Positions 18,597-28,890 are shown, numbered from the stretch's first letter. The stretch: 64,000 bases of DNA from Flavobacterium luteum (GCF_008806775.1 NZ_WAEM01000002.1:124001-188000); one strand, 5' to 3'. A program made the numbers and translations. Notes: generated from the letters alone by a model not told the origin.

Positions 18597-20276
18597 ATGG
18601 AATTAAATAGATACAGCAAAACTGTAACGCAAGATCCAACTCAACCTGCTTCTCAGGCTATGCTTTACGGAATTGGACTAGATGAAGAAAAATTAGCGCA
18701 ACCTTTTGTAGGAATAGCTTCTATGGGTTATGATGGAAATACTTGTAACATGCACCTCAATCATTTAGCATCTTACATAAAAGTCGAAGTGAATGCTGCA
18801 GAAATGGTCGGCCTTATTTTTAATACAATTGGAATCAGTGACGGAATAACAAACGGAACAGATGGTATGCGATATTCATTGGTTAGTCGCGAAATAATTG
18901 CTGACAGTATAGAAAGTGTTGTTGCGGGACATTATTATGATGCTGTTATTGCAGTACCCGGTTGCGACAAAAATATGCCTGGAGCTATAATAGCCATGGG
19001 AAGATTAAACCGCCCGTCAATAATGGTGTATGGTGGAACTATTGCTCCGGGAAAATATCAAGGAAAAGATTTAAATATAGTTTCTGCTTTTGAAGCTTTA
19101 GGTGAAAAAATTGCAGGAAAAATATCCGACGAAGATTTCAAGAATATAGTAAAAAATTCTTGCCCTGGTGCTGGTGCTTGTGGCGGAATGTATACTGCGA
19201 ATACCATGGCAATTGCTATTGAAGCTCTCGGGATGAGTCTTCCTTATTCTAGCTCTAATCCTGCTATTAGTGACGAAAAAATTGAAGAATGCAAACAATC
19301 TTCACATTATATAAAAATATTATTAGAAAAAAATATTTGTCCAAAAGACATTATGACTTTTGAGGCTTTTGAAAACGCTCTTACCACTCTGATTGCTCTT
19401 GGAGGTAGTACAAATGCAGTCCTTCACATGATTGCCATGGCAAAAAGTGTAGGTGTTAAAATTACAATCGATGATTTTCAAAGAATCAGTGACAAAACAC
19501 CTTTAATTGCCGATTTTAAACCAGGAGGAAATTATTTGATGCAAAACTTGCACGAAAAAGGCGGCGTTCCAATGGTTCTAAAATATCTTTTAAGTAAAGG
19601 AATGTTACACGGGAATTGTATAACAGTAACTGGTAAAACACTAGCCGAAAATTTAAAGGATATTAAAGACATTGATTTTGAAGATCAAAACATTATACGT
19701 CCTATAGAAAAACCAATTAAAGAAACAGGACACCTTCAAATATTATATGGTAATATAGCCGAGAAAGGCTCGGTAGCTAAAATTACTGGAAAAGAAGGAG
19801 AAAAATTTGTTGGCCCTGCAAGAGTTTTTGATGGCGAAAAAGAATTAATTCAAGGCATTGAAGATAAAAAAATAAAAGCTGGTGATGTTGTAGTTATTCG
19901 CTATGTTGGTCCTAAAGGGGGGCCGGGAATGCCCGAAATGTTAAAGCCTACATCAGCTATTATTGGTGCCGGATTAGGAAAAAGTGTGGCTTTGATTACC
20001 GATGGAAGATTCAGTGGCGGTACACACGGATTCGTTGTTGGTCATATTACACCCGAAGCTTATGATGGCGGAGCAATTGCATTTATAAACGATGGTGATA
20101 CTATAGTTTTAGATGCAGTAAACAACAAAATACATCTTGACATTAGTGATGAAGAATTAAAAGAAAGAAGAAAATCATTTGTAACTCCTAAACTTAAAGC
20201 AACAAATGGAGTTCTTTATAAATATGCTCAATTGGTAAAAGACGCTTCTGAAGGTTGCGTTACAGATGAATCGTAA
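18597..20276 (+). CDS. ilvD: Dihydroxy-acid dehydratase
   Basis: IlvD dehydrates the dihydroxy acid intermediates to the 2-keto acids of valine and isoleucine. The 559-aa enzyme has the Fe-S cluster cysteines in [17 protein letters not shown] and [17 protein letters not shown], plus the C-terminal [14 protein letters not shown] motif. It is first in a four-gene operon ilvD-ilvB-ilvN-ilvC; the next gene begins 12 bp downstream. Confidence 0.97.
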   Translation: MELNRYSKTVTQDPTQPASQAMLYGIGLDEEKLAQPFVGIASMGYDGNTCNMHLNHLASYIKVEVNAAEMVGLIFNTIGISDGITNGTDGMRYSLVSREIIADSIESVVAGHYYDAVIAVPGCDKNMPGAIIAMGRLNRPSIMVYGGTIAPGKYQGKDLNIVSAFEALGEKIAGKISDEDFKNIVKNSCPGAGACGGMYTANTMAIAIEALGMSLPYSSSNPAISDEKIEECKQSSHYIKILLEKNICPKDIMTFEAFENALTTLIALGGSTNAVLHMIAMAKSVGVKITIDDFQRISDKTPLIADFKPGGNYLMQNLHEKGGVPMVLKYLLSKGMLHGNCITVTGKTLAENLKDIKDIDFEDQNIIRPIEKPIKETGHLQILYGNIAEKGSVAKITGKEGEKFVGPARVFDGEKELIQGIEDKKIKAGDVVVIRYVGPKGGPGMPEMLKPTSAIIGAGLGKSVALITDGRFSGGTHGFVVGHITPEAYDGGAIAFINDGDTIVLDAVNNKIHLDISDEELKERRKSFVTPKLKATNGVLYKYAQLVKDASEGCVTDES

Positions 20277-20288
20277 ATTCAACAAAAA

Positions 20289-22037
20289 ATGGAAATATTG
20301 CAAAGCTCTGATATAAAAAACACAAATAAACAAGTTGTAAATACAACTGGAAGTTTAGCTGTAATTGATGCTCTTTTATCTGAAAAAGTAGATACTATCT
20401 TCGGATATCCTGGCGGTGCGATTATGCCAATATATGATGCGCTATATGATTTTAGTGACAAGTTAAATCACATACTAGTGCGTCACGAGCAAGGCGCAAT
20501 TCATGCCGCACAAGGATACGCCAGAGTAAGCGGAAAAACAGGTGTTGTTTTTGCAACAAGTGGTCCAGGCGCAACTAATTTGGTAACCGGTTTAGCAGAT
20601 GCTCTTATCGATTCTACTCCATTAGTATGTATTACTGGCCAAGTATTTGCTCATCTTTTGGGTACCGATGCTTTTCAGGAAACTGACATTATAAATATAA
20701 CTACACCTATTACCAAATGGAATTATCAAGTAACTGATGCTAAAGAAATTCCTGAAATTTTAGCAAAAGCGTTTTTTATAGCAAAAAGTGGTCGTCCTGG
20801 TCCAGTTGTAATCGATATAACAAAGAATGCTCAAATGCAATTGTTTGATTATATAGGCTATAGACCTTGCATACATATTAGAAGTTACAGACCAAAACCT
20901 ATTGTTCGTCCAGAATATATAGAAAAAGCTGCCGCTATAATCAATCAAGCAAAAAAACCATTCATCATTTTTGGGCAAGGCGTTTTATTAGGAAATGCGG
21001 AAAAAGAATTTATTGATTTTATAGAAAAATCAGGAATTCCAACAGCTTGGACTATTATGGGAATGAGTGCTATTCCTACCGACCACCCTTTATCGGTTGG
21101 TATGTTAGGAATGCATGGCAATTATGGCCCTAATTATTTAACCAACGAATGTGATGTGTTAATTGCTGTAGGGATGCGTTTTGACGATCGTGTTACGGGA
21201 CGTTTAGATAAATATGCCAAACAAGCCAAAGTCATACATCTTGATATAGATCCTGCAGAAATAGACAAAAACGTTCAAACAACCGTACCCGTATGGGGCG
21301 ATTGCAAAGAAACATTACCATTACTTACTGCTTTAATTGAAAAAAAATCGCATCCAGAATGGTTTGCCGAATTTGATAAAAAAAGAGAAAAAGAAGAAAA
21401 AACAGTAATCCAGAAAGAGTTGAACCCAACTGAAGGTGGTTTAACTATGGGTGAGGTTATGAGTGTATTAAATGACTTAACAGGTGGCGATGCTGTTATT
21501 GTAACCGATGTGGGACAGCATCAAATGGTCGCTTGTCGGTATACAAAACAAAATATCAAGCGAAGCAATGTTACTAGTGGAGGCTTAGGTACAATGGGGT
21601 TTGCCCTACCAGCTGCTATTGGCGCCAAGTTTGGAGCTCCAGAAAGACAAGTTGTTGCTATAATGGGTGATGGAGGTGCGCAAATGAACCTACAAGAGTT
21701 AGGTACCATTATGCAATTTCAACCTAATGTAAAAATCTTAATTCTTAACAATAGCTTTTTAGGAATGGTGCGCCAATGGCAAGAACTTTTTCATGAAAAA
21801 AGATATTCCTATACTGACATCACTAGCCCTGATTTTGTGAAAGTAGCAAATGCCTATAACATCGCTGGAAAACACGTTTCTGAAAGAGAGCAATTAAGAG
21901 AAAGTGTAAAAGAGATGTTAGATCATCCAAGTTCGTTTCTTTTAGAAGTTGCCGTAATTCATGAAGACAATGTATTCCCTATGGTTCCGCAAGGAAAAGG
22001 AGTGGCTGAAATTGTATTGAGCAAAGAAGAAATCTAA
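20289..22037 (+). CDS. ilvB: Acetolactate synthase, large (catalytic) subunit
   Basis: This ThDP- and FAD-dependent enzyme joins pyruvate with pyruvate or 2-ketobutyrate. The 582-aa product shows the catalytic Glu in HEQGAIHAAQGYAR, the FGYPGGAIMPIYD opening, the FAD-contacting GMRFDDRVTGRL, and the ThDP/Mg motif GDGGAQMNLQELGT followed by NNSFLGMVRQWQE. It is a biosynthetic, branched-chain type rather than a catabolic type. It is followed after 10 bp by its regulatory subunit. Confidence 0.97.
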   Translation: MEILQSSDIKNTNKQVVNTTGSLAVIDALLSEKVDTIFGYPGGAIMPIYDALYDFSDKLNHILVRHEQGAIHAAQGYARVSGKTGVVFATSGPGATNLVTGLADALIDSTPLVCITGQVFAHLLGTDAFQETDIINITTPITKWNYQVTDAKEIPEILAKAFFIAKSGRPGPVVIDITKNAQMQLFDYIGYRPCIHIRSYRPKPIVRPEYIEKAAAIINQAKKPFIIFGQGVLLGNAEKEFIDFIEKSGIPTAWTIMGMSAIPTDHPLSVGMLGMHGNYGPNYLTNECDVLIAVGMRFDDRVTGRLDKYAKQAKVIHLDIDPAEIDKNVQTTVPVWGDCKETLPLLTALIEKKSHPEWFAEFDKKREKEEKTVIQKELNPTEGGLTMGEVMSVLNDLTGGDAVIVTDVGQHQMVACRYTKQNIKRSNVTSGGLGTMGFALPAAIGAKFGAPERQVVAIMGDGGAQMNLQELGTIMQFQPNVKILILNNSFLGMVRQWQELFHEKRYSYTDITSPDFVKVANAYNIAGKHVSEREQLRESVKEMLDHPSSFLLEVAVIHEDNVFPMVPQGKGVAEIVLSKEEI

Positions 22038-22047
22038 AATAATCAAA

Positions 22048-22635
22048 ATGAAACAGGAATATACATTAACCGTTTATACAGAAAATCAGGTTGGCCTTCT
22101 CAATAGAATTGCAATCATGTTTTCTAGAAGAAAGATTAATTTAGAAAGCTTAAATACTTCTCCAAGCGAAATAGACAATATTCATCGATTTACCATTGTT
22201 GTAGAAGAAACCGAAGTTGTTGTTAAAAATTTGGCGCGACAAATGGAAAAAATGGTTGATGTCTTCAAAGTAAATTACAACACAAATGATGAAATTATTT
22301 GGCAACAAATAGCACTCTATAAAGTTCCAACTTCTGTAATCATGAAAGAAGTAAAAGTAGAACGATTACTACGAAGATATGGAGCTAGAACAGTAGTAAT
22401 TCGGGAGGATTACACCGTTTTTGAAACTACTGGTCAAGATGAAGAAATTGATAATTTATTGAAAGAATTAGATAAATACGGCTTAATCGAATTTGTAAAA
22501 AGTTCTCGCATAGCCATTATTAAATCGAGTGAAGGTGTTCATAAAAGGGTTCTAAATATGGAAAAAAATGATCCAACAAAAAAACCTATAAACAACGAAT
22601 TTTTGAATCATAAAAGTATGATCTTTCAAATGTAG
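22048..22635 (+). CDS. ilvN: Acetolactate synthase, small (regulatory) subunit
   Basis: A 195-aa subunit with an N-terminal ACT domain (residues about 1-80, TLTVYTENQVGLLNRIAIMF) that in the family binds valine for feedback inhibition, and a C-terminal domain (about 85-165) that activates the catalytic subunit. The C-terminal 25 residues are a basic extension. It lies between ilvB and ilvC in the operon. Confidence 0.94.
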   Translation: MKQEYTLTVYTENQVGLLNRIAIMFSRRKINLESLNTSPSEIDNIHRFTIVVEETEVVVKNLARQMEKMVDVFKVNYNTNDEIIWQQIALYKVPTSVIMKEVKVERLLRRYGARTVVIREDYTVFETTGQDEEIDNLLKELDKYGLIEFVKSSRIAIIKSSEGVHKRVLNMEKNDPTKKPINNEFLNHKSMIFQM

Positions 22636-22699
22636 TCGCCGAAAAAAAGAATAGAACAAAGACAATAGACAAATAAATATTTAAATTAAAACAAAAAAA

Positions 22700-24178
22700 A
22701 TGGCAAATTATTTCAATTCACTTCCACACCGTCTTAAAGTACAGGAATTAGGAAAATGTGATTTTATGCAAAGCAGCGAATTTGCAGATGGTGTTAAAAA
22801 ACTTATCGGAAAAAAAATTGTAATCATAGGTTGCGGTGCTCAAGGATTGGCTCAAGGTCAAAACATGCGCGATAGTGGTCTTCATGTAGCGTACGCTTTA
22901 CGTCAAGAAGCTATTGACAATAAAAGAGCGTCGTATCTTAATGCTATAGAAAACGGTTTTGAAGTGGGAACTTTCGAAACAATAATTCCAACTGCTGATT
23001 TGGTTTCCAATTTAGCTCCAGACAAACAACATACACCGGTAATCAACAAAATTGTTCCTTTAATGAAACAAGGGGCGTGCCTGTCTTATTCTCACGGTTT
23101 TAATATTGTTGAAGAAGGAACTCAAATCCGTAAAGATTTAACGGTGGTGATGATTGCTCCAAAATCGCCAGCTTCTGAAGTGCGTCACGAATATTTACGT
23201 GGTTTTGGTGTGCCAACACTAATTGCTGTTCACTCTGATAACGACCCAAATGGCGACGGATTAGAAATTGCAAAAGCATATTGCGTAGGAACTGGTGGGC
23301 ACAGAGCGGGAGTTTTACTTTCTTCTTTTGTAGCTGAAGTAAAATCAGATTTAATGGGAGAGCAAACCATTCTTTGTGGATTGTTGCAAACCGGTTCTAT
23401 TTTGAGTTTCAATAAAATGGTTGAAAAAGGAATTGATGCTGGATATGCCTCTAAATTAGTGCAATACGGCTGGGAGGTAATTACCGAAGCCTTAAAAATT
23501 GGCGGTATTACCAATATGATGGATCGCCTTTCTAATCCTGCAAAAATTGAAGCTTTCAAAATTTCAGAAGAATTAAAAGATATCATGCGTCCGTTGTTTG
23601 TGAAACACATGGATGATATTTTGTCTGGCGAATTCTCTAAAACAATGATGGAAGATTGGGCTAATGGAGACAAAAACTTGTTGACTTGGCGTGAAGCTAC
23701 TGGCCAAACTGATTTCGAAAAAACACCTGCTGGAAACGTTGAAATTTCAGAACAAGAGTATTTTGACAATGCCACTTTGATGGTTGCTTTTGTAAAATCA
23801 GGAGTAGAATTGGCATACGAAACGATGACTTGTTCTGGTATTAAAAACGAATCGGCTTACTACGAATCGTTACACGAAACGCCACTTATTGCTAACACAA
23901 TTGCTCGTAAGAAATTGTTCGAAATGAATCGCGTTATTTCTGACACAGCTGAATACGGTTGTTATTTGTTTGATCATGCTTGTAAACCGCTTTTGACTGA
24001 CTTTATGAAAACAGTTGAGACGAACATCATTGGAAAAAACTACAATACAAGTAACAACGGACAAGTAGACAATTTCGAATTGGTAAAAGTAAATGCGGCT
24101 ATCCGCAACCACTCCATCGAAATTTGTGGAGCTGAACTTCGTGCTGCTATGACTGCCATGAAAAAAATTGTGGAGTAA
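22700..24178 (+). CDS. ilvC: Ketol-acid reductoisomerase, class II (long form)
   Basis: IlvC isomerises and reduces acetolactate with NADPH. At 492 aa it is the long, enterobacterial-type enzyme with a duplicated C-terminal knotted domain. It has a Rossmann motif [19 protein letters not shown] (about residues 40-58), the [13 protein letters not shown] cofactor-specificity loop with NADPH-type basic residues, and [12 protein letters not shown]. It is last in the operon and is followed by a strong terminator. Confidence 0.97.
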   Translation: MANYFNSLPHRLKVQELGKCDFMQSSEFADGVKKLIGKKIVIIGCGAQGLAQGQNMRDSGLHVAYALRQEAIDNKRASYLNAIENGFEVGTFETIIPTADLVSNLAPDKQHTPVINKIVPLMKQGACLSYSHGFNIVEEGTQIRKDLTVVMIAPKSPASEVRHEYLRGFGVPTLIAVHSDNDPNGDGLEIAKAYCVGTGGHRAGVLLSSFVAEVKSDLMGEQTILCGLLQTGSILSFNKMVEKGIDAGYASKLVQYGWEVITEALKIGGITNMMDRLSNPAKIEAFKISEELKDIMRPLFVKHMDDILSGEFSKTMMEDWANGDKNLLTWREATGQTDFEKTPAGNVEISEQEYFDNATLMVAFVKSGVELAYETMTCSGIKNESAYYESLHETPLIANTIARKKLFEMNRVISDTAEYGCYLFDHACKPLLTDFMKTVETNIIGKNYNTSNNGQVDNFELVKVNAAIRNHSIEICGAELRAAMTAMKKIVE

Positions 24179-24209
24179 GTAAATATTCTTATAAAAATAT
24201 TTTTTATTA

Positions 24210-24241
24210 AAACCGTAACAGTGATGTTACGGTTTTTTTTG
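24210..24241 (+). terminator. Intrinsic terminator of the ilv operon
   Basis: AAACCGTAACA (24210-24220) and TGTTACGGTTT (24225-24235) form an 11-bp perfect stem with a GTGA loop, followed by a run of T residues. Confidence 0.92.
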
Positions 24242-24301
24242 TTTAACCAAACATAAAAACAACAAATAGTTGTAAATTTACTTAACAGTTAGTGCATCGT
24301 T

Positions 24302-26044
24302 ATGGAAACTCCTATTGAAAGCAATCTTTTATTAGATCGACTACCCAAGCATCTGAAACAGTTTGTTAAACCTCAGCTTTATTCCGATTATACTCCAATC
24401 AACCAAGCCGTTTGGCGTTATGTGATGCGCAGAAATGTTTCCTATTTGAGTAGCGTTGCCCATAGTTCCTATTTGGAAGGATTAAAAAAAACAGGCCTAG
24501 AAATCGATTCCATTCCCAACATGTATGGCATGAACCGAATTTTGAAAGAAATTGGTTGGGCCGCCGTAGCCGTTGACGGATTTATTCCTCCCAATGCTTT
24601 CATGGAATTTCAAGCGTATAATGTTTTAGTAATTGCATCCGATATTCGGCAACTAGAACATATTGAATATACTCCCGCACCAGACATTATTCACGAAGCT
24701 GCTGGCCACGCTCCTATTATTGCCAATCCTGAATATGCGGAATATTTACGCCGTTTTGGTGAAATTGGCTGTAAAGCTATTTCCTCTTCGCTCGATATTG
24801 ACATGTATGAAGCCGTTCGATTGCTTTCTATTTTGAAAGAGGCAGAAGATACTCCACATTCTGAAATTGAAGCAGCTGAAAAAAAAGTGACTGATTTACA
24901 AAACAACATGGGTGAATTGTCGGAAATGGCACAAATCAGAAATCTACATTGGTGGACTGTTGAATATGGATTAATAGGAACTATTGAAAATCCTAAAATA
25001 TACGGTGCTGGATTGCTTTCTTCTATTGGCGAAAGCGCTTGGTGCATGACCAATAATGTAAAGAAAATTCCTTACAACATATCAGCAGCTTTTCAAAATT
25101 TTGACATTACAAAACCCCAGCCTCAGTTGTATGTTACTCCTGATTTTGCTTATTTGAGTATGGTTTTGGAAGAGTTTGCCCATAAAATGGCTTTGCGAAC
25201 AGGCGGATTGCTTGGCATTCAAAAACTCATACATTCGAAAGCTATAGGAACTATTGAATTGAGTACTGGAATTCAAATTTCTGGGTTGTTTTCTAATGTT
25301 ATTGAACATGAGGGCAAACCCATTTATATTCAAACTACGGGAAAAACAGCTTTATCCTACCGAGAAAAAGAATTGGTAGGACATGGAACACTTTATCATT
25401 CTAAAGGTTTTGGCAGTCCAATAGGGAAACTCAAAGGCATTAATCTGGCCATTGAAGATATGAGTCCGAGAGATTTACGTGCTTATGATATTTATGAATC
25501 TGAAAAAGTAACTCTGGAATTCGAGGGAAATATCATCGTTTCGGGAGAAATCATTACGGGTTCTCGAAATCTTCGGGGTGATATCATTTTGATTCGTTTT
25601 GCAAATTGTACGGTAACTCATAACGACACCACTCTGTTTAAACCGGAATGGGGAACTTATGACATGGCTGTAGGTAAAAAAGTAATCTCTGCTTTCTCTG
25701 GTCCGGCAGACATTGATAGTTTTGACTTGATTACTCCCATTTCATCCTGTCATACTAAAAAACAAAAAATAACTAAAGAACGGGAAGAGTTAGAGCTTTT
25801 ATATCAAACTATTAGAAACCTTCGTGAAGGAAAAAAAAGTAAATTTTCGATAAATACAATTTTTGAAATGCTAAAAAACAATCACCCTAACGATTGGTTG
25901 CTTTCCGTTGAAATTTTAGAGCTATTACAAAAAAAGAAAAACAATGAATTAGTATTGCTAGTTTTGAACCATTTGGAAATCTTAAAACAAAATCGTCCTG
26001 AAGTAGCTCCTTTAATTAAGGCTGGAGTCGAGCTGATTTTGTAG
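24302..26044 (+). CDS. Aromatic amino acid hydroxylase with large insertion and C-terminal extension, 580 aa
   Basis: The N-terminal half is a pterin-dependent aromatic amino acid hydroxylase catalytic domain. The iron ligands are His131 and His136 in PDIIHEAAGHAP and Glu221 in HWWTVEYGLIG, with the EEFAHKMALRTGG helix at 290-302. It most likely converts phenylalanine to tyrosine. Two features differ from the textbook enzyme: His136 to Glu221 is 85 residues where about 40 is usual, the extra part being a charged helical insertion (about 175-215); and some 280 residues follow the catalytic core. The extension has a beta-rich part (about 310-480) and a helical Lys/Leu-rich end. No pterin-recycling gene is adjacent. 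It has its own ATG and no signal peptide. Confidence 0.88.
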   Translation: METPIESNLLLDRLPKHLKQFVKPQLYSDYTPINQAVWRYVMRRNVSYLSSVAHSSYLEGLKKTGLEIDSIPNMYGMNRILKEIGWAAVAVDGFIPPNAFMEFQAYNVLVIASDIRQLEHIEYTPAPDIIHEAAGHAPIIANPEYAEYLRRFGEIGCKAISSSLDIDMYEAVRLLSILKEAEDTPHSEIEAAEKKVTDLQNNMGELSEMAQIRNLHWWTVEYGLIGTIENPKIYGAGLLSSIGESAWCMTNNVKKIPYNISAAFQNFDITKPQPQLYVTPDFAYLSMVLEEFAHKMALRTGGLLGIQKLIHSKAIGTIELSTGIQISGLFSNVIEHEGKPIYIQTTGKTALSYREKELVGHGTLYHSKGFGSPIGKLKGINLAIEDMSPRDLRAYDIYESEKVTLEFEGNIIVSGEIITGSRNLRGDIILIRFANCTVTHNDTTLFKPEWGTYDMAVGKKVISAFSGPADIDSFDLITPISSCHTKKQKITKEREELELLYQTIRNLREGKKSKFSINTIFEMLKNNHPNDWLLSVEILELLQKKKNNELVLLVLNHLEILKQNRPEVAPLIKAGVELIL

Positions 26045-26045
26045 T

Positions 26046-26798
26046 TTATTTAAACTTCTTCAAGGTTTCTTTAGTAAAATCTGAAAGTACTAATTTTCCA
26101 CTTATAGCCGCTCGTTCCGCTAAAAGCACATCCCAATAGTCAGTACCATTCCAAAACATTTTTTTTGCTTCAAGCATGGCTTCTGGATTGTAATTTCGAA
26201 TGTTTTCTGCTAAAGTTAAAATAGCTTCGTCTAATAAATTACTGTTTTCATAAACAACAGCGTACAACCCTTTCTCTCTTGCCCATGATGCCTCAAAAAA
26301 TTGAGCTGCATTTATTGTCATTTGAGATAAAGCCGAAAGTCCTATTTTACGTTCAATTGCTGGACTCACTACAAAAGGTCCAATACCAATTGTGAATTCA
26401 CTTAATTTTATAGAAGCATATTGAGTAGCCATACAATAATCTGCTGCTGCTGCTATACCTACTCCACCACCAACAGCTTTACCTTGTATGCGCCCAATAA
26501 TAAACTTCGGACATTTACGCATGGCATTTATAACATTAGCAAAACCAGAAAAAAATGCTTTACCGGAATCTATATCGTTTATCTGAACCAATTCTTTAAG
26601 GCTGGCTCCAGCACAAAACGTTCGGTCTCCGCCACTTTTAAGAACAATTACTTTTACAGTATTGTCTATTCCTGCATTAGTTATGGTTTCTGTTAGCTTA
26701 GACAACAAATTTGCTGGCAATGAGTTTTGTTCCGGGTGAAAAAACTCAATAGTGGCAATTCCGTTTTGGATGTCCTGTTTTACATATGCTTCGGTCAT
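26046..26798 (-). CDS. Enoyl-CoA hydratase/isomerase (crotonase) family protein
   Basis: A 250-aa crotonase-fold protein. The oxyanion-hole segments are visible: FCAGASLKEL (61-70) and IQGKAVGGGVGIAAAAD (104-120). Of the two catalytic glutamates of classical enoyl-CoA hydratase, the second is present (Glu134 in LSEFTIGIGP), but the first is replaced by glycine (Gly114 in GGGVG). It may therefore act as an isomerase, hydrolase or another acyl-CoA-modifying member rather than a hydratase. It is a monocistronic leftward gene whose stop lies two bases from the end of the hydroxylase gene. Confidence 0.85.
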   Translation of the reverse strand: MTEAYVKQDIQNGIATIEFFHPEQNSLPANLLSKLTETITNAGIDNTVKVIVLKSGGDRTFCAGASLKELVQINDIDSGKAFFSGFANVINAMRKCPKFIIGRIQGKAVGGGVGIAAAADYCMATQYASIKLSEFTIGIGPFVVSPAIERKIGLSALSQMTINAAQFFEASWAREKGLYAVVYENSNLLDEAILTLAENIRNYNPEAMLEAKKMFWNGTDYWDVLLAERAAISGKLVLSDFTKETLKKFK

Positions 26799-26826
26799 TG
26801 TAGTAGTCTGGATATTGATGTCATAT

Positions 26827-26834
26827 CAAATATA
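26827..26834 (-). promoter_or_regulatory. -7 promoter element (TATATTTG) for the crotonase gene
   Basis: Read leftward, TATATTTG fits TAnnTTTG, 28 nt before the crotonase ATG. It is back to back with the rhodanese promoter about 60 bp away. Confidence 0.45.
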
Positions 26835-26889
26835 GAATTTATTTTAGTTCAAGGTAACTTTTGTTACAAAATAATTCTATTTATCAAAA

Positions 26890-26897
26890 TACATTTG
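26890..26897 (+). promoter_or_regulatory. -7 promoter element (TACATTTG) for the rhodanese gene
   Basis: TACATTTG fits TAnnTTTG, 20 nt before the ATG at 26918. A TTG at 26861-26863 is somewhat far (26 nt) for a -33 element. Confidence 0.5.
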
Positions 26898-26917
26898 CAT
26901 CGTAAACAAATAAAATT

Positions 26918-27226
26918 ATGGGATTATTCGATTTTTTAGGTATTGGAAATAAAGAAAACAGCATTCAAGAGTTTATTAAAAAAGGTGCTATAATTATTGA
27001 CGTTAGAAGTGTTTCAGAATTTAATAGTGGTCATATTATGAACGCTAAAAACATCCCTTTGAACAATCTAGAAAGCAAAATAGATGAAATCAAAAAGTGG
27101 AACAAACCAATTATTGCTTGCTGTCTTTCAGGAATGCGAAGTGCACAGGCAACTTCTTTATTGAAACAAAATAAAATTCAAGTCATTAACGGTGGTGGAT
27201 GGCAAAGTTTAAAAAGTAAATTATAA
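26918..27226 (+). CDS. Single-domain rhodanese-like protein
   Basis: A 102-aa single rhodanese domain with the invariant IDVRSVSEFNSGHI (27-40) and active-site loop CLSGMRS, the catalytic cysteine being Cys69. Such proteins carry sulfane sulfur as a persulfide; the physiological donor and acceptor are unknown. No signal peptide, so it is cytoplasmic. Its end lies five bases from the end of the DUF4230 gene on the opposite strand. Confidence 0.92.
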   Translation: MGLFDFLGIGNKENSIQEFIKKGAIIIDVRSVSEFNSGHIMNAKNIPLNNLESKIDEIKKWNKPIIACCLSGMRSAQATSLLKQNKIQVINGGGWQSLKSKL

Positions 27227-27231
27227 AATAG

Positions 27232-27852
27232 TTACATTTTTATTTTAGTATTCCAATCTGAATCCTTTTTAATGATTTTATCTTCATATTGAAGCGTCCA
27301 ACCCATGGTATTGGTAAGAATTAATATTTTAGAAAGTTCACTCACCAGTCTATTTTTTGCGTTTCTTTTCAGTGAAGATTTCTCCATTTTTTTTGCAAGA
27401 TTGGCTCTTACCGACTTATTGATTTTATTATAATCATCTCCTGTAAAAGGATTCAATTTACTCTGTTCGACATCATAAAACTGAATGTCTGGCGAGATTT
27501 TAATTTCTTCTTTTGGGATCTTTAAAATAGTAATGATCTTGTTTTTCTCATCAATATCGTATTTCATCTTGCGTAAATCATAGGCTACGGTTACATCTGC
27601 ATTGACAATAATTAAAGCTTTTTTCTCGAAAGAAATCATGTCCATGAAATACTTGTCTTGATCTTTATAGGTCAATACTTGAGAGAAATGACCTTCGGTA
27701 ACGATTAGCTTTCCAACGTTTACAATTTGCTGTTGAATTAGATTTGAGTTGTAATCTATAGTTGAAGTATCGTCTTTTTTAAACTCACAAAACTTGAATA
27801 GTAAAAAAACAGCTAGTGAAATTCCGGTTATAAGTAAAATTCTTCTTTGCAT
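27232..27852 (-). CDS. DUF4230 membrane-anchored protein
   Basis: A 206-aa protein with one N-terminal membrane segment (residues about 4-22) and a soluble domain matching my recollection of DUF4230: GKLIVTEGHFSQVLTYKD, then a central VTVAYDLRKMKYDI strand pair and a helical C-terminus with KNRLVSELSKIL. Function is unknown. It starts two bases after the GSCFA gene ends and is probably in the same leftward operon. Confidence 0.8.
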   Translation of the reverse strand: MQRRILLITGISLAVFLLFKFCEFKKDDTSTIDYNSNLIQQQIVNVGKLIVTEGHFSQVLTYKDQDKYFMDMISFEKKALIIVNADVTVAYDLRKMKYDIDEKNKIITILKIPKEEIKISPDIQFYDVEQSKLNPFTGDDYNKINKSVRANLAKKMEKSSLKRNAKNRLVSELSKILILTNTMGWTLQYEDKIIKKDSDWNTKIKM

Positions 27853-27854
27853 AA

Positions 27855-28805
27855 TTAAAATTTAATTAAAGGATATTCCGAAACTAATTTAGTTATTTTC
27901 ATTTTAAGTTTATCAGCAAATTTTATATGGCTTTCAGAATTTGGATTAAAAGGCCGATGCGCCAATCCCTTTTGAATGCTGTCTACTTCTGCCATCATAG
28001 TATATGACAATTCCGAAATCCAGGTTTCAGTAAAACGCTCCCAGATATAATCAATCGCCACTTGACTGGGATGTAACATATCTTCGGCATAAAACCGATA
28101 ATCACGAAGTTCGTCCAATAAAATTTCGTAGGAAGGAAAATAATTGACAATGGATAATGGATACTGAATAATTTGATGAATCGCTGTAATTAAGTGTGCT
28201 TTGCTGCGTTGATTTTCTACAAAACCATCTTTAATGTGACGCACTGGCGAGATGGTGAAAATTATAGTACAATTTGGATTTGTTTTTTGAAGTAAATCTA
28301 TTGTATTTTGAATAGATTTTGTGATTGTTTCAACAGATAAAATTTCTTTATCAAATTGATTTTGAGGCGCTTTATGACAATTAGCAACCGCTTCATTTGT
28401 TGCTTTTAATTTATATATCCATGAGGTTCCAAACGTAATGATTATATGTGTGGATTCAGTTATGTGTTGATGTGTTGATTGTTGTAAGGAATTTAATGTG
28501 TTTAAAAATTCCTCCTTGTTTTCTGTGCTCAAATCCGAATGTACCTCGTAACAATGCCAACGTTCGTTGTGAAAGAAAATATCCTTCTCTGTAAATTGTT
28601 CGTGATTAATTGCTCGTGATACTACCTTTTCAATAGAAACTGGATTAAAAATGATACCAAACGGATTAACAATATTTTGAAATTTAAAATACTCGAATTT
28701 CACCGCCATACTCTCCGCAAAACAAGAACCCAAAGACACAATATTGGAATTGTAATCAATTGGTATATGACTTTCGGGTATTGAAACTTTGGTTGTGAAG
28801 TTCAT
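27855..28805 (-). CDS. GSCFA-domain protein
   Basis: The 316-aa product shows the family-naming motif SLGSCFAES (about residues 25-33), followed by NPFGIIFNPVSIEK, the ITFGTSWIYK strand and TISPVRHIKDG. GSCFA proteins are SGNH/GDSL-like and suspected acyl- or acetyl-ester hydrolases or transferases; the C-terminal DMLHPSQVAIDYIW contains the Asp-x-x-His typical of that fold. The substrate is not known. First gene of a two-gene leftward unit with DUF4230. Confidence 0.9.
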   Translation of the reverse strand: MNFTTKVSIPESHIPIDYNSNIVSLGSCFAESMAVKFEYFKFQNIVNPFGIIFNPVSIEKVVSRAINHEQFTEKDIFFHNERWHCYEVHSDLSTENKEEFLNTLNSLQQSTHQHITESTHIIITFGTSWIYKLKATNEAVANCHKAPQNQFDKEILSVETITKSIQNTIDLLQKTNPNCTIIFTISPVRHIKDGFVENQRSKAHLITAIHQIIQYPLSIVNYFPSYEILLDELRDYRFYAEDMLHPSQVAIDYIWERFTETWISELSYTMMAEVDSIQKGLAHRPFNPNSESHIKFADKLKMKITKLVSEYPLIKF

Positions 28806-28823
28806 TTAGAATATATTTTCCTT

Positions 28824-28831
28824 CAAAAATA
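28824..28831 (-). promoter_or_regulatory. -7 promoter element (TATTTTTG) for GSCFA-DUF4230
   Basis: Read leftward, TATTTTTG fits TAnnTTTG, 18 nt before the GSCFA ATG. It is back to back with the ABC exporter promoter. Confidence 0.45.
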
Positions 28832-28882
28832 CAAAATAGCAATCAAATAAATTTGGCAATTACATATTGCATAATTAATAAC

Positions 28883-28890
28883 TACTTTTG
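28883..28890 (+). promoter_or_regulatory. -7 promoter element (TACTTTTG) for the ABC exporter
   Basis: TACTTTTG fits TAnnTTTG and lies 19 nt before the ATG at 28910. It falls inside an upstream in-frame extension that would start at a TTG (28853), which argues for the ATG as true start. Confidence 0.5.

Noticed and set aside
23230..23775. 181-codon leftward frame inside ilvC
   Set aside because: It lies wholly within a strongly supported gene; codon pattern and conservation belong to ilvC.
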